Assembly (NCBI GenBank): GCA_034387635.1
Contig: JAOANU010000016.1
Coordinates: 806,001-870,000 of the forward strand
Direction: 5' to 3'
DNA: 64,000 bases
From: Rhodosporidiobolus odoratus
Taxonomy: Eukaryota; Basidiomycota; Microbotryomycetes; Sporidiobolales; Sporidiobolaceae
Shown: piece by piece, positions 21,991-34,323 of the stretch
Layout of the letters: each line of letters opens with the position of its first letter
Numbering within the stretch: position 1 is the first letter of the stretch
Program-made: the position numbers and the translations under genes
Notes under the pieces: generated by a model
What the model was told of the DNA's origin: nothing
Seen by the model: the letters and a program-made list of their open reading frames with translations, nothing else
The model's database searches: none

Positions 21991-24804
21991 ATGTCCAGGT
22001 GAGCTCGCCAGCTTCAAGACTGCAATACGTACTGACGACCCACTCGGTACAACCAGCAGCTCCTCTGCACAACCCCCTATTGACCGCCCATCGTCTCCTC
22101 CTCTCCCGGCCTCGTCCACGTTGCCGGATACCTCTGCCCCTTCTACGGCTCGGCCTGCCGCACTGTCTGGCCGAGAAGTCTCTCCTCTGAGCGATGCAGG
22201 CTCTTTCACGCCGGTCACCACGCCCTCGACCGCCTTCACCACCCCCGGCACCTGTTCTACCGAGTCTCTCTGGGGAACGCGGACCAACCTCAAGCTGGTC
22301 GGAAAGCCGGCGCAGCAGATTCCCACTGGATTTGAACATCTTGATGCCGCTTACTTGAAGGAATCGGGTCAGCAAACGAGCAGGAGCTTGTTCGTACCTT
22401 TTTCTCGCCACCTCCCTCGCTCCACGCTCATTGGCCTCGGACCCGCCTTGGCGATTGCAGCGACTGGGAGGCCTACACCGATGCTTCGTCGGTAGCTACC
22501 ACGCCTACCGTATACAAGCGTCGTCTAGGTCCGACCGAAGTCTCCTACTACCTGGGGTCGCGAGGCGAAGGCATTGAGGGCGGCGTCAACGACATGTAAG
22601 CTGGTGGCTCTGTTATACCCGCTGTATTGTAAGGACGATACTGACAGCGCGGACATCTCACAGGTACCTACACCTCGGCTTTAAAGCGAGGCCTGCCGCG
22701 ATGCAGCCGGACCGGGTGCTTGACATTTGGACTGAGATTGTCAGTCGTCATGCCCTGCTGGGGAGTACGGTCGAATTCAACGACTACTACGACGTGCGAT
22801 TCTGGTGAGTTCGCTCTAAATCATCAAGCTGGGAGGAAATAGCGCGGCACTCGGACAGAACTAGTACTGAACCAATTTTCATCAATCTGCTCTACAGCTA
22901 CGAAGCGCCTCAGAACGCTTCCGAAGCCCGCATCAAAGCTTCCAACCTACTGGACCTTCGTACAACCCAGGACGGGAAGGGTAAGCCGGAAATCCACTTT
23001 CCTCTGGTCCGACCTTCTCAGTTCTGGATCGAACCGTTCATCGTGATTGCAGTGTGCTGCTACTGAATCTGGGGCTTTCGACACACGTCGCTAACTCTCC
23101 TTCTTCTCTACAGCTCTCCTGGACGTCTACCTCAACGGTTCTCGCACTTTGTCGGACCGTCGTCTCGCCTACCTCGTCATTTCAACTTCCGCTCCTACCT
23201 TCGCATACGACTCGACTGAAGAGCAGGAATACGATTTCCTTCTCTTCTCAACTCACTTCCTCGGCGACGGCATGGCTCTCCACACGACCGCGAACGAGTT
23301 TTTCACTCTTCTCGGCGGGTCTGCCGAGTCCTCCCTCGCTGCCTTCGCGCACACCGACGGGGAGAAGCTTGCGCCAGCGATGGAGAGCAAGCTTCTCACT
23401 CCTGCAGCATGGGGAAAATTGGGCTGGTCCGCGGCGCAAGTCGAGTTCGCGAACGATCAGGCCAAGCTCGTTGGCGGTCACGCTTTTCCCCGTGCCAAGT
23501 TGGGTACCCGCAAGACGCTCGTCCCGACTATATCCTACGACGCCGTCAAGACGAAGGGCATTCTTGCGGCGTGCAAGGCTCACGGGGTCACTATCGCTCA
23601 TGCAGCCTTTGCGCTCAGCAATATCGCCTTCATCAAGTCAGTCAAGGAAGAGCGCAAGAATCCCAGGTTACCGGTCATGATCTACTCCGCTCTGAACGTA
23701 CGACCCTATCTGAAGAAAGAAGAGGTAGACTGGTATGCTATTGCTATTGGTACGTCGGTTTCTTTTCTGCTTTTCATCGCGCCGCTTTACTTTGCCTAAT
23801 TCGGCCAATCTGACCGCCCCTGTTCCCCGTTCACAGGTTACTACAAGTAAGCACAGCTCTTCTCTTCGTTCACACCCACCGCCGACTGACGTACTCACCG
23901 TGTTGCAGCATCATCCTCCCCTCCTTCCTCCCCTCGTCCCTTTCCGCCTCCGCCTACTTCTGGCACCAAGCCCTATCCGTCAAGCAGCAGACCATCAAAG
24001 CAGTCAGAACCCCCTTCCTGGCCGCACGTACGGCCTTGATGGCCCTCGAGCGCGAGCGACGCTCGATCGGCTTTGAAAGAGCGGACGAGGAGAAAAGGGC
24101 TCCAGACCTGAATAAGGCTGCCGAGGGTCTGCAGGGACTCGGTATCGCGGTCGAGGCAGACGGAGTTGTGGAGGCGAAGGAAATGCTCGAAGCGCAAGCA
24201 CTGGCGAGGCAGGACGCTGAGAATGCGGCGAAGGCCTTGGCGGAACTGGCGAAGAAGGGCAAGGACGAGGCAACGGTCCTCGACAAGAACACCCGACCTA
24301 AGGCGCCGAACACGGCTCTGATGGGCTTGTCTATGCTTGGCAGTAGGTTTCTTTTTTCGTCTGTCCGCCCTCGCTTCGCGGTTTTCTCTCTTACTGTACT
24401 TTTCCTCGCCTTCTCCTCTCCTGCAGATCTCGACGGCATGTACAAGCACGCCGACTTCCCGGACATCAAGCTGCATACGTGTGTAGGATTCCCTTTGGTG
24501 GTCTAGCACCAACTGCTGGCTCACCTCCCGACAACTTTTCCTGCAGCCTCACCACTGGCTCTCGTCAGCGACCTGGCGCTCTCCTTCTCTTTGCCTATAC
24601 CTTCGCCGTGCGTATTCCCTGTCTTTCCATCAGCGTCGACGCAGCTCATCGTGCCGTTCGACTTGGCAGGGCAAGCTGTGGCTGTCTCTCGGGTACGACT
24701 CGCACGGCTTCGAGGAGGGCTCGATTGAGCGGTGGTGGGACGAGATGCTCAAAGGAGTAGACAAGTACTTGCTAGAAGGGACACCGGCTACCGCGCAGGT
24801 GTGA
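21991..24804 (+). CDS. Condensation-type acyltransferase (HxxxDG)
   Basis: The spliced protein, roughly 750 residues, belongs to the CoA-dependent acyltransferase/condensation superfamily, related to fungal alcohol acetyltransferases and polyketide-associated acyltransferases. The active-site motif is FLLFSTHFLGDGMALH, giving H-F-L-G-D-G. N-terminal β-strand regions follow VSYYLGSRGEG and HALLGSTVEF; the second half contains ISYDAVKTKGILAACKAHG, FALSNIAF and YSALNVRPYL. A Lys/Glu/Ala-rich helical insertion (24100-24300) interrupts the C-terminal subdomain, and the end is WLSLGYDSHGFEEGSIERWWDEM. The short first exon ATGTCCAG (21991-21998) joins a Ser/Pro-rich region. One intron needs a GTTCGT donor to give SFDWEAY. 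Substrates are unknown; a soluble acyl-transfer role in secondary or lipid metabolism is an inference. Confidence 0.75.
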
Positions 24805-24945
24805 GCATGAGGGAAGGGAAGAAGGTGATATTTCTATCTAGCTTGCGGGGTTCTTGTGCAGTCATCGGTCCATGTTTGGTTGTTGCAAATAGGCCGGCTG
24901 TCATTCACCATCGTCTCCTCGTCCGATCGTGAGGGTTCTACTGTG

Positions 24946-26267
24946 CTAAGTCAGGTGAACGTCCCAAACATCGTCGTCGTGCATCCTCGCCACGCCCGCA
25001 TTGTGGTGTAGAACGTCCCTCTCCTCCGCTAACAGCCTCGCCTCCTCGTCCTCCCTTGCACGAGCGTACGCCGCATCGGCCGCCGCCGAGTGAAGATGAT
25101 TATCCTTGGCAGCCGCAGCCATCATAGGTCCAGCGGCGACACCGCCGGCGGGGAGGAGGTCGTGCGGGGCGAGAGTGAAGCCCCAGCGAGGCATGGGGAG
25201 GGCTAGAAGGGGGACGATAGCGAGGAGCTGGGGAAGAGACCCAAGGCGAGGTAGAAAAAGATCTGCGGTAGCGAGAAAAGGGAAACAAAGGGTGGTTTTG
25301 GGAAGGTCAGTCGCAACCGATTCCTGACCGGTACCGGACAGGACACGATGGGCTGCTGAGAAGCGGGTAGCACACGAGAGACGAACAGCTGACCTGGCTG
25401 CAGACAAGGGGCGAAGAGTCGACTGTGATGGCCGTGACGCAGAAAGTGTCTGCCGAAAAAAAGGAAAGCCAGTTTCTCAGACCGGATCATCGCTGCGACC
25501 GACTAGGATAGGGAAGGGATTGTACTCACAGAAGACGGGCACCCAGAGAAAGCAGGCCGCCAGTGTAAGTAGCCCGAGCTCTATACCAGGGGAGGAGGAG
25601 CGCGAACAAGGAGACGAGGATGAACGGGAGAACTGCGGCTGCGACTCGCATCTGGCTGGACTCAAGACTGGGGTAGAATGAGTTCGCAGGGGTCGGCGAT
25701 CTGGACAAGGCGAAGCAAGTGAGAATGAACGAGACGGTGAGGATGGCGCCGGCGAAGTAAAGGAAGGTGTTCGGCCAGTGCACGATGGTGGCCCGCTTCA
25801 GAAAGGTACGGGTGTAATAGAGGATGCCAGCGACGAGCAGAAGGTGCCCCAGAATGTAAAAGCACTGGTCGACGAGGATTGTTGTTCGGTTTACGTTGAC
25901 GACTGCGGTGTTGGCGATGGCAGCCCGAATGGCGAAAGCAAGTCCGGTGACTGAGGAAAGGGTGCTCAGCGTCCTGTGTGTCCAAGAGGCCTGGACAGAC
26001 TCGACGCACAAACAGTATGGTGACCCGACTTTGATAATATCGCCAGCCGATCCCTCCGATGAAAAGGAAAAACGCAACACAAAGAACCGCCGAGCTACAG
26101 CGATAGAGTCGACCCTGTGCGCGTGTCAAGTAGAGGAAGCGGAACACTCACGGTGCGAGATCCTCCTTGTTGATCCAGTTTCCGCCGACCAGGTGAGCGT
26201 GCATGTCCGAATTGCCCGAATCTGCGCAGCGTCCCCACCCGTCAAACCCAGTCCATTCGTGACTCAT
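24946..26267 (-). CDS. Seven-span membrane protein of unknown function
   Basis: I do not recognise the family with confidence. The N-terminus MSHEWTGFDGWGRCADSGNSDMH is extracellular-like, followed by hydrophobic spans around CVAFFLFIGGIGW, LSSVTGLAFAIRAAIA, LVDQCFYILGHLLLVAGILYY, FLYFAGAILTVSFILTCFAL, VAAAVLPFILVSLFALLL, LTLAACFLWVPVFYTFC and IFFYLALGLFPQLLAIVPLL. About seven spans, an outside N-terminus and a charged cytosolic tail (AREDEEARLLAEERDVLH) resemble fungal lipid-translocating exporter/RTA1-like or receptor-like proteins. Introns use GTGAGT and GTCAGC donors; one joins VF to YTFCVTAITVD. The ATG at 26267 is the first in frame. Confidence 0.6.
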
Positions 26268-26813
26268 GGCGAGATAATACCGCCAAGTTGAGCGATGCTA
26301 GAGAGGAGGTCAAGAAAAAGGCGGCAGAGGAAGAAGGAAGGCCCGGACGTCTGCTGGGCGGGTCGGATACGCGGAGATCGACGGGACCGACGTATGAGAG
26401 GCAGAAAAAGAGCTTCGCTGGTAAGAGGAAAGAGGAGAAACGCTTCCTCGCCTTCGTCGCGAGAAAAACAGGAGGCAAGCCGGAAAGTCGTCCCAGCCCA
26501 CACAAAGCCCGTACGCTGACCTCTTAGTACAGTACTCTAGTTAGCGACGCTCTGCGTGTAATGGCTTCTGTCGAGGCAGCTGTCGGAGCGAGAGGACCCG
26601 CCCGATCTCAACGAGGAGCTCGAGTCTCTCGCTTCTCTTCGCTCTTGACTCCTCAACTAAGTCCGGGAGAGCAGCGCAGACACAAGAGAGCACCACAAAC
26701 TCTCTATCTACAGTTCACGACTCGCTCCATCCACTCACACCGCTTCACTCGCCTGACTCATCACCAGCCCCACCTGCTATCTCGTCCTCGTCTCACGCAC
26801 GTCTGCAGTCCCA
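26268..26813. other. Divergent promoter region
   Basis: It lies between the seven-span protein gene (-) and the FHA gene (+). From about 26640 the plus strand becomes C/T-rich with many CTC and ACTC, as in other leaders here. No gene seen. Confidence 0.45.
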
Positions 26814-29751
26814 ATGGACTTCGACAGGCACCCCGGAGACATGTATTTGACTCTCTCGCACCCCGCCAGGCTCGGCGACATCATCAAGGAGTACGCTCGC
26901 TCTCAGGGCACGGTTGACATTGGCAGGGGACCTCGCGGCGACACTGGCGTCTCGGACCCTCACTCTGGCAAGTTCAGGAGCAGCAAAACCAAGGTCATGT
27001 CTGCCAGCCACGCCAGGATTACCTGGGAGGCCGGTCACGCTTTCCTCGCCGATGCTCAGTCGACCAACGGCACCTCGATTTCTCGCGACGGCGCGGAGTT
27101 CCGTCTCAAGCCGCGCGTAGCTTACAGGGTAAGCGTCTTTCCTGCACTGTCACGTATCTTGATGGCTACTGACCTCGTTCGATTGACGTTTCACAGATCA
27201 AGGCGGGCGATACCATCACCTTTGGTCGTCAAGTCGACAATCACAACGCTGGTACGATACATTCCTTCAATGCCGAGCTTTGAACACGCTCACGCTCAGC
27301 ATTGTTCTGCTATTTCATAAGTCACTTGCAAGCCTGTTGTTCTTGTCGTGGGCTTTTCCGCCCAGTCCGCCTTTCCGCCTTCTTCGCGTGTCGGCGCTTT
27401 CGCCATGTCGATTCAGAGGGGCCCGCTTCCTCGCTCGCACAACACCCTCAAGGCACTGGTAGACGCCGGCGACTCGGCCAGCGAGGACGAGGGAGAGTCG
27501 CAGCACGACCAGGACAAAGAATCTGAAGACGAGCAAGACGAAGTTGACGGAGCGCTTCCGGCGACGCAAATCATGCACGCTTCCTCGAGGGCTCCCAACG
27601 CTTACTCGAATCGCAAGCGCGGTGGTTTCGGTCTGTCGGAGGAAGACGTCCTCGACGCGGCTGAGGTCAGTGCCAGCATGCCGCCGATGACTTCTAGGCC
27701 GCTGGCTCGCCCTATCCCGCCGTTCTCCTTCCCCAAGGTGGAGTCAGCCGCGACTATCAAGGTCTCCTCGCACGTTCTCACTCACAGCTCGTGGGCTCCC
27801 CCTAACGCCACTGCGCCGACTGCTAGGGCGTACACGAAGACTCAGTGGACCGCTCAGGCCGAGCCCGCTGCTCGTCCTTTCTCGTCCAAACCGGTCCATC
27901 CTCGCACCGTGCTCCGTCTTCCTTCCCCCGTCAGCCCAGAAGAACGTCGCGATCCTCCTTCGAGCCTGTCCAAAGGTCCGCGCGCCGACCGGGACGGGGA
28001 TGTCATCGAGCTTCTTCCGGGCAAGAGGTACAGCTCTCCATCTGTCGCTTTCGCTTCCTCCATCAGCGCCCCCTCTGCCGCTGGAGTTTTCGCCACCAAG
28101 CCTAAAGAAGACCGCAAGATGCCTATTCCGCCGACGAGCCTCTTCAGCCGTCCCTTCCCCGCTACTGCTCCACATCTTCCCAATATTCGCATCTCGAAGC
28201 CCGACGAACACGTTCTCGAGGAACCCCTCAGCGACGTCGATGCTGAGAGCCAGGTCAGCCACCTCCCCTCTCCGGTCCTTTCCATCAAAGATGCGGACGA
28301 GGCCGAGCAGTTCGAAGGCTTCCGTCTCGATTCGTCTCTGGGACCTCACGACGCTGCAGCGGTACAGAGGGTGGCGGACACGGAGGACAGGAGGGATCAG
28401 AGGAGGAAGGCGAGGTTCGCTTCCGTGGGCTTCATGGCCTACTCCGACTCCTCCGAAGCCGAAGTAGTCGACTTTGCGGAGTACGTTCACGAGTCAGAAG
28501 TCTCGCGCCCCGCTACGCCTGTCGGTCGCGACTTCAGCCCGCCGACTACCTCTCCTCTTTCCACGATGCTCGACTCTTTCCTCGCCGAGCAGGAAGAGGT
28601 GAACCGCCTCGTCCGCGACGCGGAGACTGAGGCGCAGGTGCACGAGGACGAATCCTCGGTGACCAAGGAAGCTGGCGTGGAACCGCCTTCGTCGCTCGAC
28701 GTTTCCGAGGCTGAGGAGGAAGAGCAGGAAGAGCAAGACGAAGAGCTGGAGTCGCTGGTGGACGAGAGGGACCTCGCCGCCGTTGAGTTTCCCGATGGCT
28801 CCGCCGCGGTCGAAGCTACCCCTGCGCTCGCCGATCTCGCTCAGCCAGCTCCTGACGTCGTCGAAGCGCAGGGCACGATGAACTCTCATCAGGCGGACGT
28901 CGCGCCCGAAATCGCAGTCGAAGGGAAGTTCAAGCTGCAGGAGGCTGAAGACGTTGACGACCCTATCGAAGAAGTGGAGAGCGATGTCGAGCCGGCTGTC
29001 AGGGCTGTTGGGGCTGTTGTCGAGGAGGACCCGGATGTGGACGAGTTTGATCTGGACATCGACATGTGCATCGATGGCGAGGAGGTGGACGAGCGCGATG
29101 GGCTTGGCATGGAAGAGGAGAAGTGGGAGGATGGCGTCTCGGAGAAGCTGGAGGTCGAGAAAGACGAAGTTGAGAAGGTCGAGGCGGAAGATGGTACGCT
29201 GTTCTCCTCCTCGCCTGGCTCGTAGCTACTCAAGCTGATCGATGGCATTTCGTATAGACTCGGGCTACTCGTCTGCCGACGCGTTGACCTCGCCGCCGGC
29301 TTTCATCGTCCCGTATATCAGTTGTACGTCCGCTTCCTCCCCGTGTCTTTCTCCAGCAGCCGCTGATACTGCCGACGCCACAGTCAACGAGTTCTTCGCG
29401 AATATGGCTCAGCCTGCCAAAATCATGGCTGACGTCGCTCCGGTTCCGACCACCGCGATCAACCGCAAGAGGCGCCTTTCCGAGACCGACCTCGAGCAGG
29501 AAGTTGAAGAGCAGGTCGCTCCGGCCAAAGTCGACTCTTCTTCCTCTTCGTCTGATAAAGCCGTGGTCACGGTGACTTCTTCGGCCGTACGCGTGGTCGT
29601 CACTCCATCGTCGTCCGCCCTCGTCGAGCGTGAGCCCAAGCGCCGCCGTATCCTCTCGACCGTCGGTACCCACGCTCTCAGCTTCGCCGCCGGCATGATC
29701 GCGGCCATGGGCGGTCTCAGTGCCCTAGGCGCCCTTCTCGAGGAGGAGTAA
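26814..29751 (+). CDS. FHA-domain protein with C-terminal membrane anchor
   Basis: A phosphothreonine-binding FHA domain occupies the first ~130 residues: GTVDIGRGPRGD (Gly-Arg), VMSASHARITWE (the S-x-x-H phosphate-binding core) and DAQSTNGTSI (N-G-T), then IKAGDTITFGR. The middle is a ~600-residue acidic, Ser/Pro-rich disordered region with many EE/DE runs. The C-terminus has a basic NRKRRLSE, a Ser run, EPKRRRIL and a final hydrophobic helix ALSFAAGMIAAMGGLSALGALL close to the end, which suggests a tail anchor or amphipathic membrane segment. Architecture resembles SLMAP/Far-type FHA proteins of the STRIPAK network, which are tail-anchored, but coiled coils are not obvious. Introns at about 27129, 27252 and 29194; further short exons follow 29260. 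Confident in the domain, not in the pathway. Confidence 0.85.
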
Positions 29752-30216
29752 GGTATTTATCTACCTTGCCTGCCTCACCCCGCTTGTTCCCCTGTGTTGT
29801 GTTCCTCCGTCGTTTGTACTTTCCTTTTCCTTCTTTTCTTGATCTCCCATCTGCTTGTCGTCGCCGCTTGTTCATCCTACGCACCGTGCCTCTGTACCCC
29901 TCACCGCTTGTGTCTTCCCTTCCTCTCCTGTCTGTTCCATTCCTCTCCGCTTGCTTCCTGTTCTTCTTCGTTCACGCTTGTCAATTCCCGTCTGTATTGA
30001 TCTCTCCCTCGTCGTTGTTGCTTTTCCTCGCTTGTCAATGCACATCTGTTCCAAGCTCGAAGAGGCGCCCGATGCATTGCGAGCGGAAGAAAAAAAAAAA
30101 AACAGAGATGCGCGGGTCGCTGACCAGCAGCGGAGCAGGCAGCGGCACGAAGAGAAAGAGAGGCAAGCACGAGAGCGGACTACGGAAACGCGGGAAGATA
30201 CGGGGAGGAAAGCGAA
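29752..30216. other. Convergent 3' region, pyrimidine-rich
   Basis: From 29760 to 30050 the plus strand is strongly C/T-rich, probably the long 3'UTR of the FHA gene. A run of twelve A bases lies near 30090-30101. No gene seen. Confidence 0.5.
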
Positions 30217-32709
30217 TCAAGCGTCGACGCTGATCTCGAGCTTGCCTTCAGCTCGTCCATTTGCTGCTTCTCTGGCTTGGTCCATCGCACCTATTAGATC
30301 AGTAGGATGGGGTCAGCCAAGTCGAAAGAGGGGATATCGCATCAGAGGAAGATCAGATGAGGTAAGTTAGCATACTCTCCCAGTCGTCGTCGTCAAGGAT
30401 TGAGACAAAGGCGTTGTCCGAGTCCTTGTACCTGTGCGCAGAGCAGGTAGGTCAGCTTCTTTGGTATATCTCGGGGATGGGGGGGAAAGGAGGGCAAACG
30501 GACTTGAGATCCAGTTTCGTCTGTTTGCCGAACTTGACCCGAACGCGTTCGACAAAAGTACGGAGCGGGATTTCGGGAGTGACGCTCTGCGAGACGCATC
30601 AGCGAGTAAATATTCGTTGTGGAGTTGCGCAAGGTGTACGAGCCGACGAGGAAAAGAAAGCGTACCATGCCCCTCGTGTCGCCTTTGTACCGCAGCTTGA
30701 CGCGGACCTTGGTCATTTCCCTGCTTGCAAACTCTGCTTGACTGGTAGCAGCACTCGCTCTCGATGCGGATCTGCCAATTTGGGCTGCCACCGCAAGACC
30801 GCTCAGCCCCCTCGTCTCGTACCCGCCAAGCGACTCTTGCAAGCTAAGGTTCCTCATGCTGGCGCCAACTCCCTCGAGACCTGCCTCATGGCCGCTCGTA
30901 TCTCCGGGACGTGCGAGAGCTCGCATACTTGGTTTGCGAGGGGGAAAGCTCGGTTGGCGGGAGATTTGTCCTCGATCGCCTGGGCGGGATTTGGGAAACG
31001 GTGCGAAAGAGATCTGGCGCTGGCTGCTAGCGCTGCTCGTCGCCGAGTTCTCGCGACTGAGGGGCGGCGGACTGGCAAAGGCGGGTCCGCGAGGATCCGA
31101 AGGAACGGCATTATGCTGCGCCCAATCGGCGACCCTTTCGAGCTGCGAATCCGACCGAACAGATGCTTGAGCGGCCAGAGACGGACGTATGATGGGCAGC
31201 CTGGAAGGTGGCGGTGCTCGGTTTATGAAAGAGGCGGCAGGGTCAGGAGGCGGCAGAGACACGGAGGGTTCCGATAGGTCCGGATTGGCGTAGTAGTCGT
31301 CGAGGATATCGCCGCTTGTAGCGGTTCCATAAGTCTTACGAATAGAGAGACTGCGACCGGGTTGTGGCTGAACGGGAGGGGTGAGTGTACGGGTACCACT
31401 GCGAGAAAGCGAAGGATGCTGCTCGTCGGAAGGTGGAGGCGTGGGAAGCTGCTGACGCGTCGATAGTGGCTGCGGACTGGGTGTGAGACTGCGACCTGGA
31501 CCCGATCGGGCTGACGGGGTGGAAAAGGCGCCGTCCGCCGTTTGCGAGCGCTTGAGGTCGCTAGCTTTCGGCGGCGTCGACGCCGGGGCGAGGAAGCGGG
31601 CGGACAGTCCGCTGTCGTTACGCTGAAGGCGAGCGGAGCTAGTCTGACTGCGTTGGATCGCGCTCCTCGCAGGACCGCTGCTATCGGAGGACGCGCCTTC
31701 GGAACGAGCGGTCCCAGCTGATGCGGCCAGCTTGCGGGTACCGCTGAAACCGACGAAGAGATCGTTGGCATCGCTAGCGGCCACCACTTTGGCTTGCCCC
31801 AGGTAGTCGCGGCTTGCCAAGTTCTGGATCTTGTTGTCGCTTGGACGGAAGAGGACGCCGACGGGGCAAGAGAAAACCGTGTAGCCCTGAGAATGTCGTT
31901 GACCGAGGGTTGCAAATATCAGTATGTATCAGTGGAAGGAAGGAAGAATGTGGTCAGTGCGGCAGGAACGCACCTCGCCACGGTCAGCCAGCGCTTCGTC
32001 GATAACCCCATGCTCGTCTGTGCGCTTCTCCCGCTGTGCAGCAGCAAGGTCTCGCAAGCCTTCGTCGCGACGTCCCTGTGTATAGCACAAGTTGACGTCA
32101 GCAGTTTGTACGAGGAAGATTGAAGGGAAGAGGACGAACCAGGTAAACACAGCTAAGTCCTCGATTGAAGAGAACCTCGCAGGAGTACAACTTGAACTTG
32201 AGGCCGAGTCTGCAGAGGGATGCGTGGGTCAAGCTGGTCATTCGACTACAGTGCGAGCTTACTGCTCATAGTCGATGATGTCGTTTCCTCGAAGATACTA
32301 TGTAGTGACGATGACGGAATCAGCCTAGAATCGGTGTAAAAAGCGAAACGGACGAACCATGAATGCCTCGTCAAAAACGCGCTTCGCTTCGGCATAGCAA
32401 CCGAGGAGGAAATACGATACTCCCGCCTGAAAGAAGGCAACCGCCAAGAAAGGGTCGAGAGCGGTCGCTCCGTCGAAGAAGGAAACGGCCTGATCGTGCC
32501 CGCCCAGTGTCGCCAGTATAATGCCGATGTTGAACTGTATCTTCGAGGTATCAGAGATGCGCTGGAGGATAATGAAAGATCAGATAGGTCAAGTGAGGAA
32601 AGGGAAGAGAAGGACGCACCTCGAAAAGCGAAAGAGCTCCTCCAAAATCCTGCTTATCAAAGGCCTCGAGGGCGTCCGCCCAGGTTTGCAGCTCTTCCTT
32701 GAGCGACAT
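30217..32709 (-). CDS. NOXR: NoxR, p67phox-like NADPH oxidase regulator
   Basis: NoxR is the fungal homolog of p67phox, activating the membrane NADPH oxidases NoxA/NoxB with Rac. The N-terminus MSLKEELQTWADALEAFDKQ begins four TPR-like repeats (VQFNIGIILATLGGHDQAVSF, AVAFFQAGVSYFLLGCYAEA, LYSCEVLFNRGLSCVYL and so on) that bind Rac. A conserved segment after the TPRs, GYTVFSCPVGVLFRPSDNK, corresponds to the region before the activation domain. A long Ser/Pro-rich linker follows, with PSR and PQP motifs. The C-terminal PB1 domain begins EMTKVRVKLRYKGDTRGM, the basic Lys type, and ends with an acidic YKDSDNAFVSILDDDDWE, so it appears to carry both faces. The final exon encodes AMDQAREAANGRAEGKLEISVDA. 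No SH3 domain is visible, as expected for fungal NoxR. Confidence 0.9.
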
Positions 32710-33832
32710 TGCTAGCTAGCTTCCAACGACGCCGTGGGAAGGAGGGAGAAAGAGGTGGTTGCGAAGATTGAGGAGAACGGCAGAACAGCTAACGGTGTGA
32801 CGGCAGACAAGCAGCGCAGCTCAACTGGCAGCAATTTGACTCGCGTCCAGCAGGCTAGGTCAGAGAGCGAGTAGATAAGCTACAAGGTGACGAGGAAAAC
32901 GACGCCAACGGTCGAGCTGCCGGATGGCGACGGATTGCAGCAAGCCAAGCATACGCATCAAGGAGTGTGGCCAGACCGTTGAGTAGCTCCCCGACGAGCG
33001 TAAGGAGCGTGGCAGACGGAAACAGCCACGGAAGAGGGGGGGGCGACTTGTGACTACAAATGACTTTCTAGGTCAAACCTAGATCATTAGGTTTGCTTGA
33101 GTATAAGAGGGACGCAAAGTCGCGCTCTGTTTCCTTTTTCTTCGTGCGGCAATTTCGTCGGCGTGCGTACCATACCTTGTGCACTTTGGGGACCAGTACA
33201 TCAGCTGACCTCTCTTGCCTATCCGTCCACAGCTAATATCCGTGTTGGAGCTCCTCGACGCACCCTCTCGAGGGATCACACCGACTTGCGAAGTGAGCTC
33301 CGTCCGTGGTCGACCAGAGTAGCCCTCGCCCTTGCCGGGGTGGCTGTGGCAGAACATCTCAGCGCCTAACGCTTCGCTCTCGACTTCCTTCGCCGTTGCC
33401 TCGCAAGGGCACGGGGCTAGGGAGAGCGGGGAGGGACGGTAGTTTTGACATCCTTTACGGGACAGGAATAGGTGGACGGGACAAGTGGCCGAGTCAGCGG
33501 ATGTTGCGGAATCAGGAGGTGCTAACGTGACATGGGGGATGCGGAATTGCAATGCGCCATGTTCTCCCTCGCACGGTTGTTGAGAGATGGATCCTTCTTG
33601 CTTGTCTTGCTTTTCAGTCTGCCGTGCTTGATAACCTGCTTACACCCGTCTCGTTGGCGTCGACTGGCACCCGCACGCCGATGGCAAGTGCATCCCGTTA
33701 CCGTGCACCGCTCGAACTTGCAGAACGGGGTGCGATGCACAACTGGAACCAGGTGAAGCTACAGGTAATGGGCGCATCTGCCTACTCTGGCCTACGAGCT
33801 TGAGCAGTAGAGCCGCTGGCGGAGCAAACGAG
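32710..33832. other. Intergenic region, no convincing gene
   Basis: The first part should be the NoxR promoter. A small inverted repeat, TCTAGGT-CAA-ACCTAGA, lies at 33066-33082. A 157-codon minus-strand frame at 33079-33552 has no ATG at its beginning and no motif, so I do not call it. Confidence 0.4.
33066..33082. repeat. Short inverted repeat
   Basis: Seven-base arms TCTAGGT and ACCTAGA flank a 3-base loop. It is close to an AT-richer stretch (33060-33100) inside an otherwise GC-rich gap. Function unknown. Confidence 0.6.
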
Positions 33833-34323
33833 TCAGTCCGAGGGGGAAAAGCCTGAGAGAAGAAGAAAAGAAACGAACTGTTCTGTTCGCGCAGTTCTGC
33901 CAACTGCTCGTTCGGATCCGAGATCGTTCTGGTAAGGCGCTGCACGGACGGTGCTTGACTAGCCCAAAAGGTCGACGTCGGAGCGGAACCGGAGGAGTGA
34001 CGAGAAGGTGGACGGTCGTTGTTCGCTATGCAGAGTGAATAGACGGGAAAAAGACAGGCTGTCAAAGATAGCCGTATGCGAGAGCGGCAGGAAAAGAAGG
34101 AGCTCACCGTTGAGCTCGAAGGCGGCGATGTAGACAGAACTTAACAACGCAGGTTGAAAATTCTGACGGCAGGACGAGTAGACTGAACGTGATAGAAAGA
34201 GAATGCGACGCGAGGCGAGAAGTCTCTCGACTCCTCCTCCGTCGCTATACTCTCTTGCAGGTTCCTTGCTTGCGGAGAGATTGCTTGGCTTGCTAGAACG
34301 TTTGTTTCGCACCCACCCGCCAT
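33833..34323 (-). CDS. Small hypothetical protein with three introns
   Basis: I do not recognise it. From the ATG at 34323 the frame reads MAGGCETNVLASQAISPQ, then EESRDFSPR; a 47-base intron (donor GTCGCA, acceptor GTCAG) joins it in phase 0 to NFQPALLSSVYIAAFELN; a GTGAGC...CATAG intron leads to NNDRPPSRHSSGSAPTSTF and QRLTRTISDPNEQLAELREQ; a last intron with donor GTTCGT ends NSFSPSD. The Ser/Thr-rich segment has a possible basophilic kinase site (RTIS) and ends in a short predicted helix. Two consecutive frame-preserving introns argue for a real gene; the short first intron argues for caution. Confidence 0.4.

Noticed and set aside
30088..30102. A-run as a retroposon poly(A) tail
   Set aside because: There is no target-site duplication or intronless gene copy next to it; it is a simple homopolymer in a 3' gap.
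33079..33552. 157-codon open frame on the minus strand
   Set aside because: It starts with TTG rather than ATG, has mixed composition and no motif. Long chance frames are expected in GC-rich DNA.
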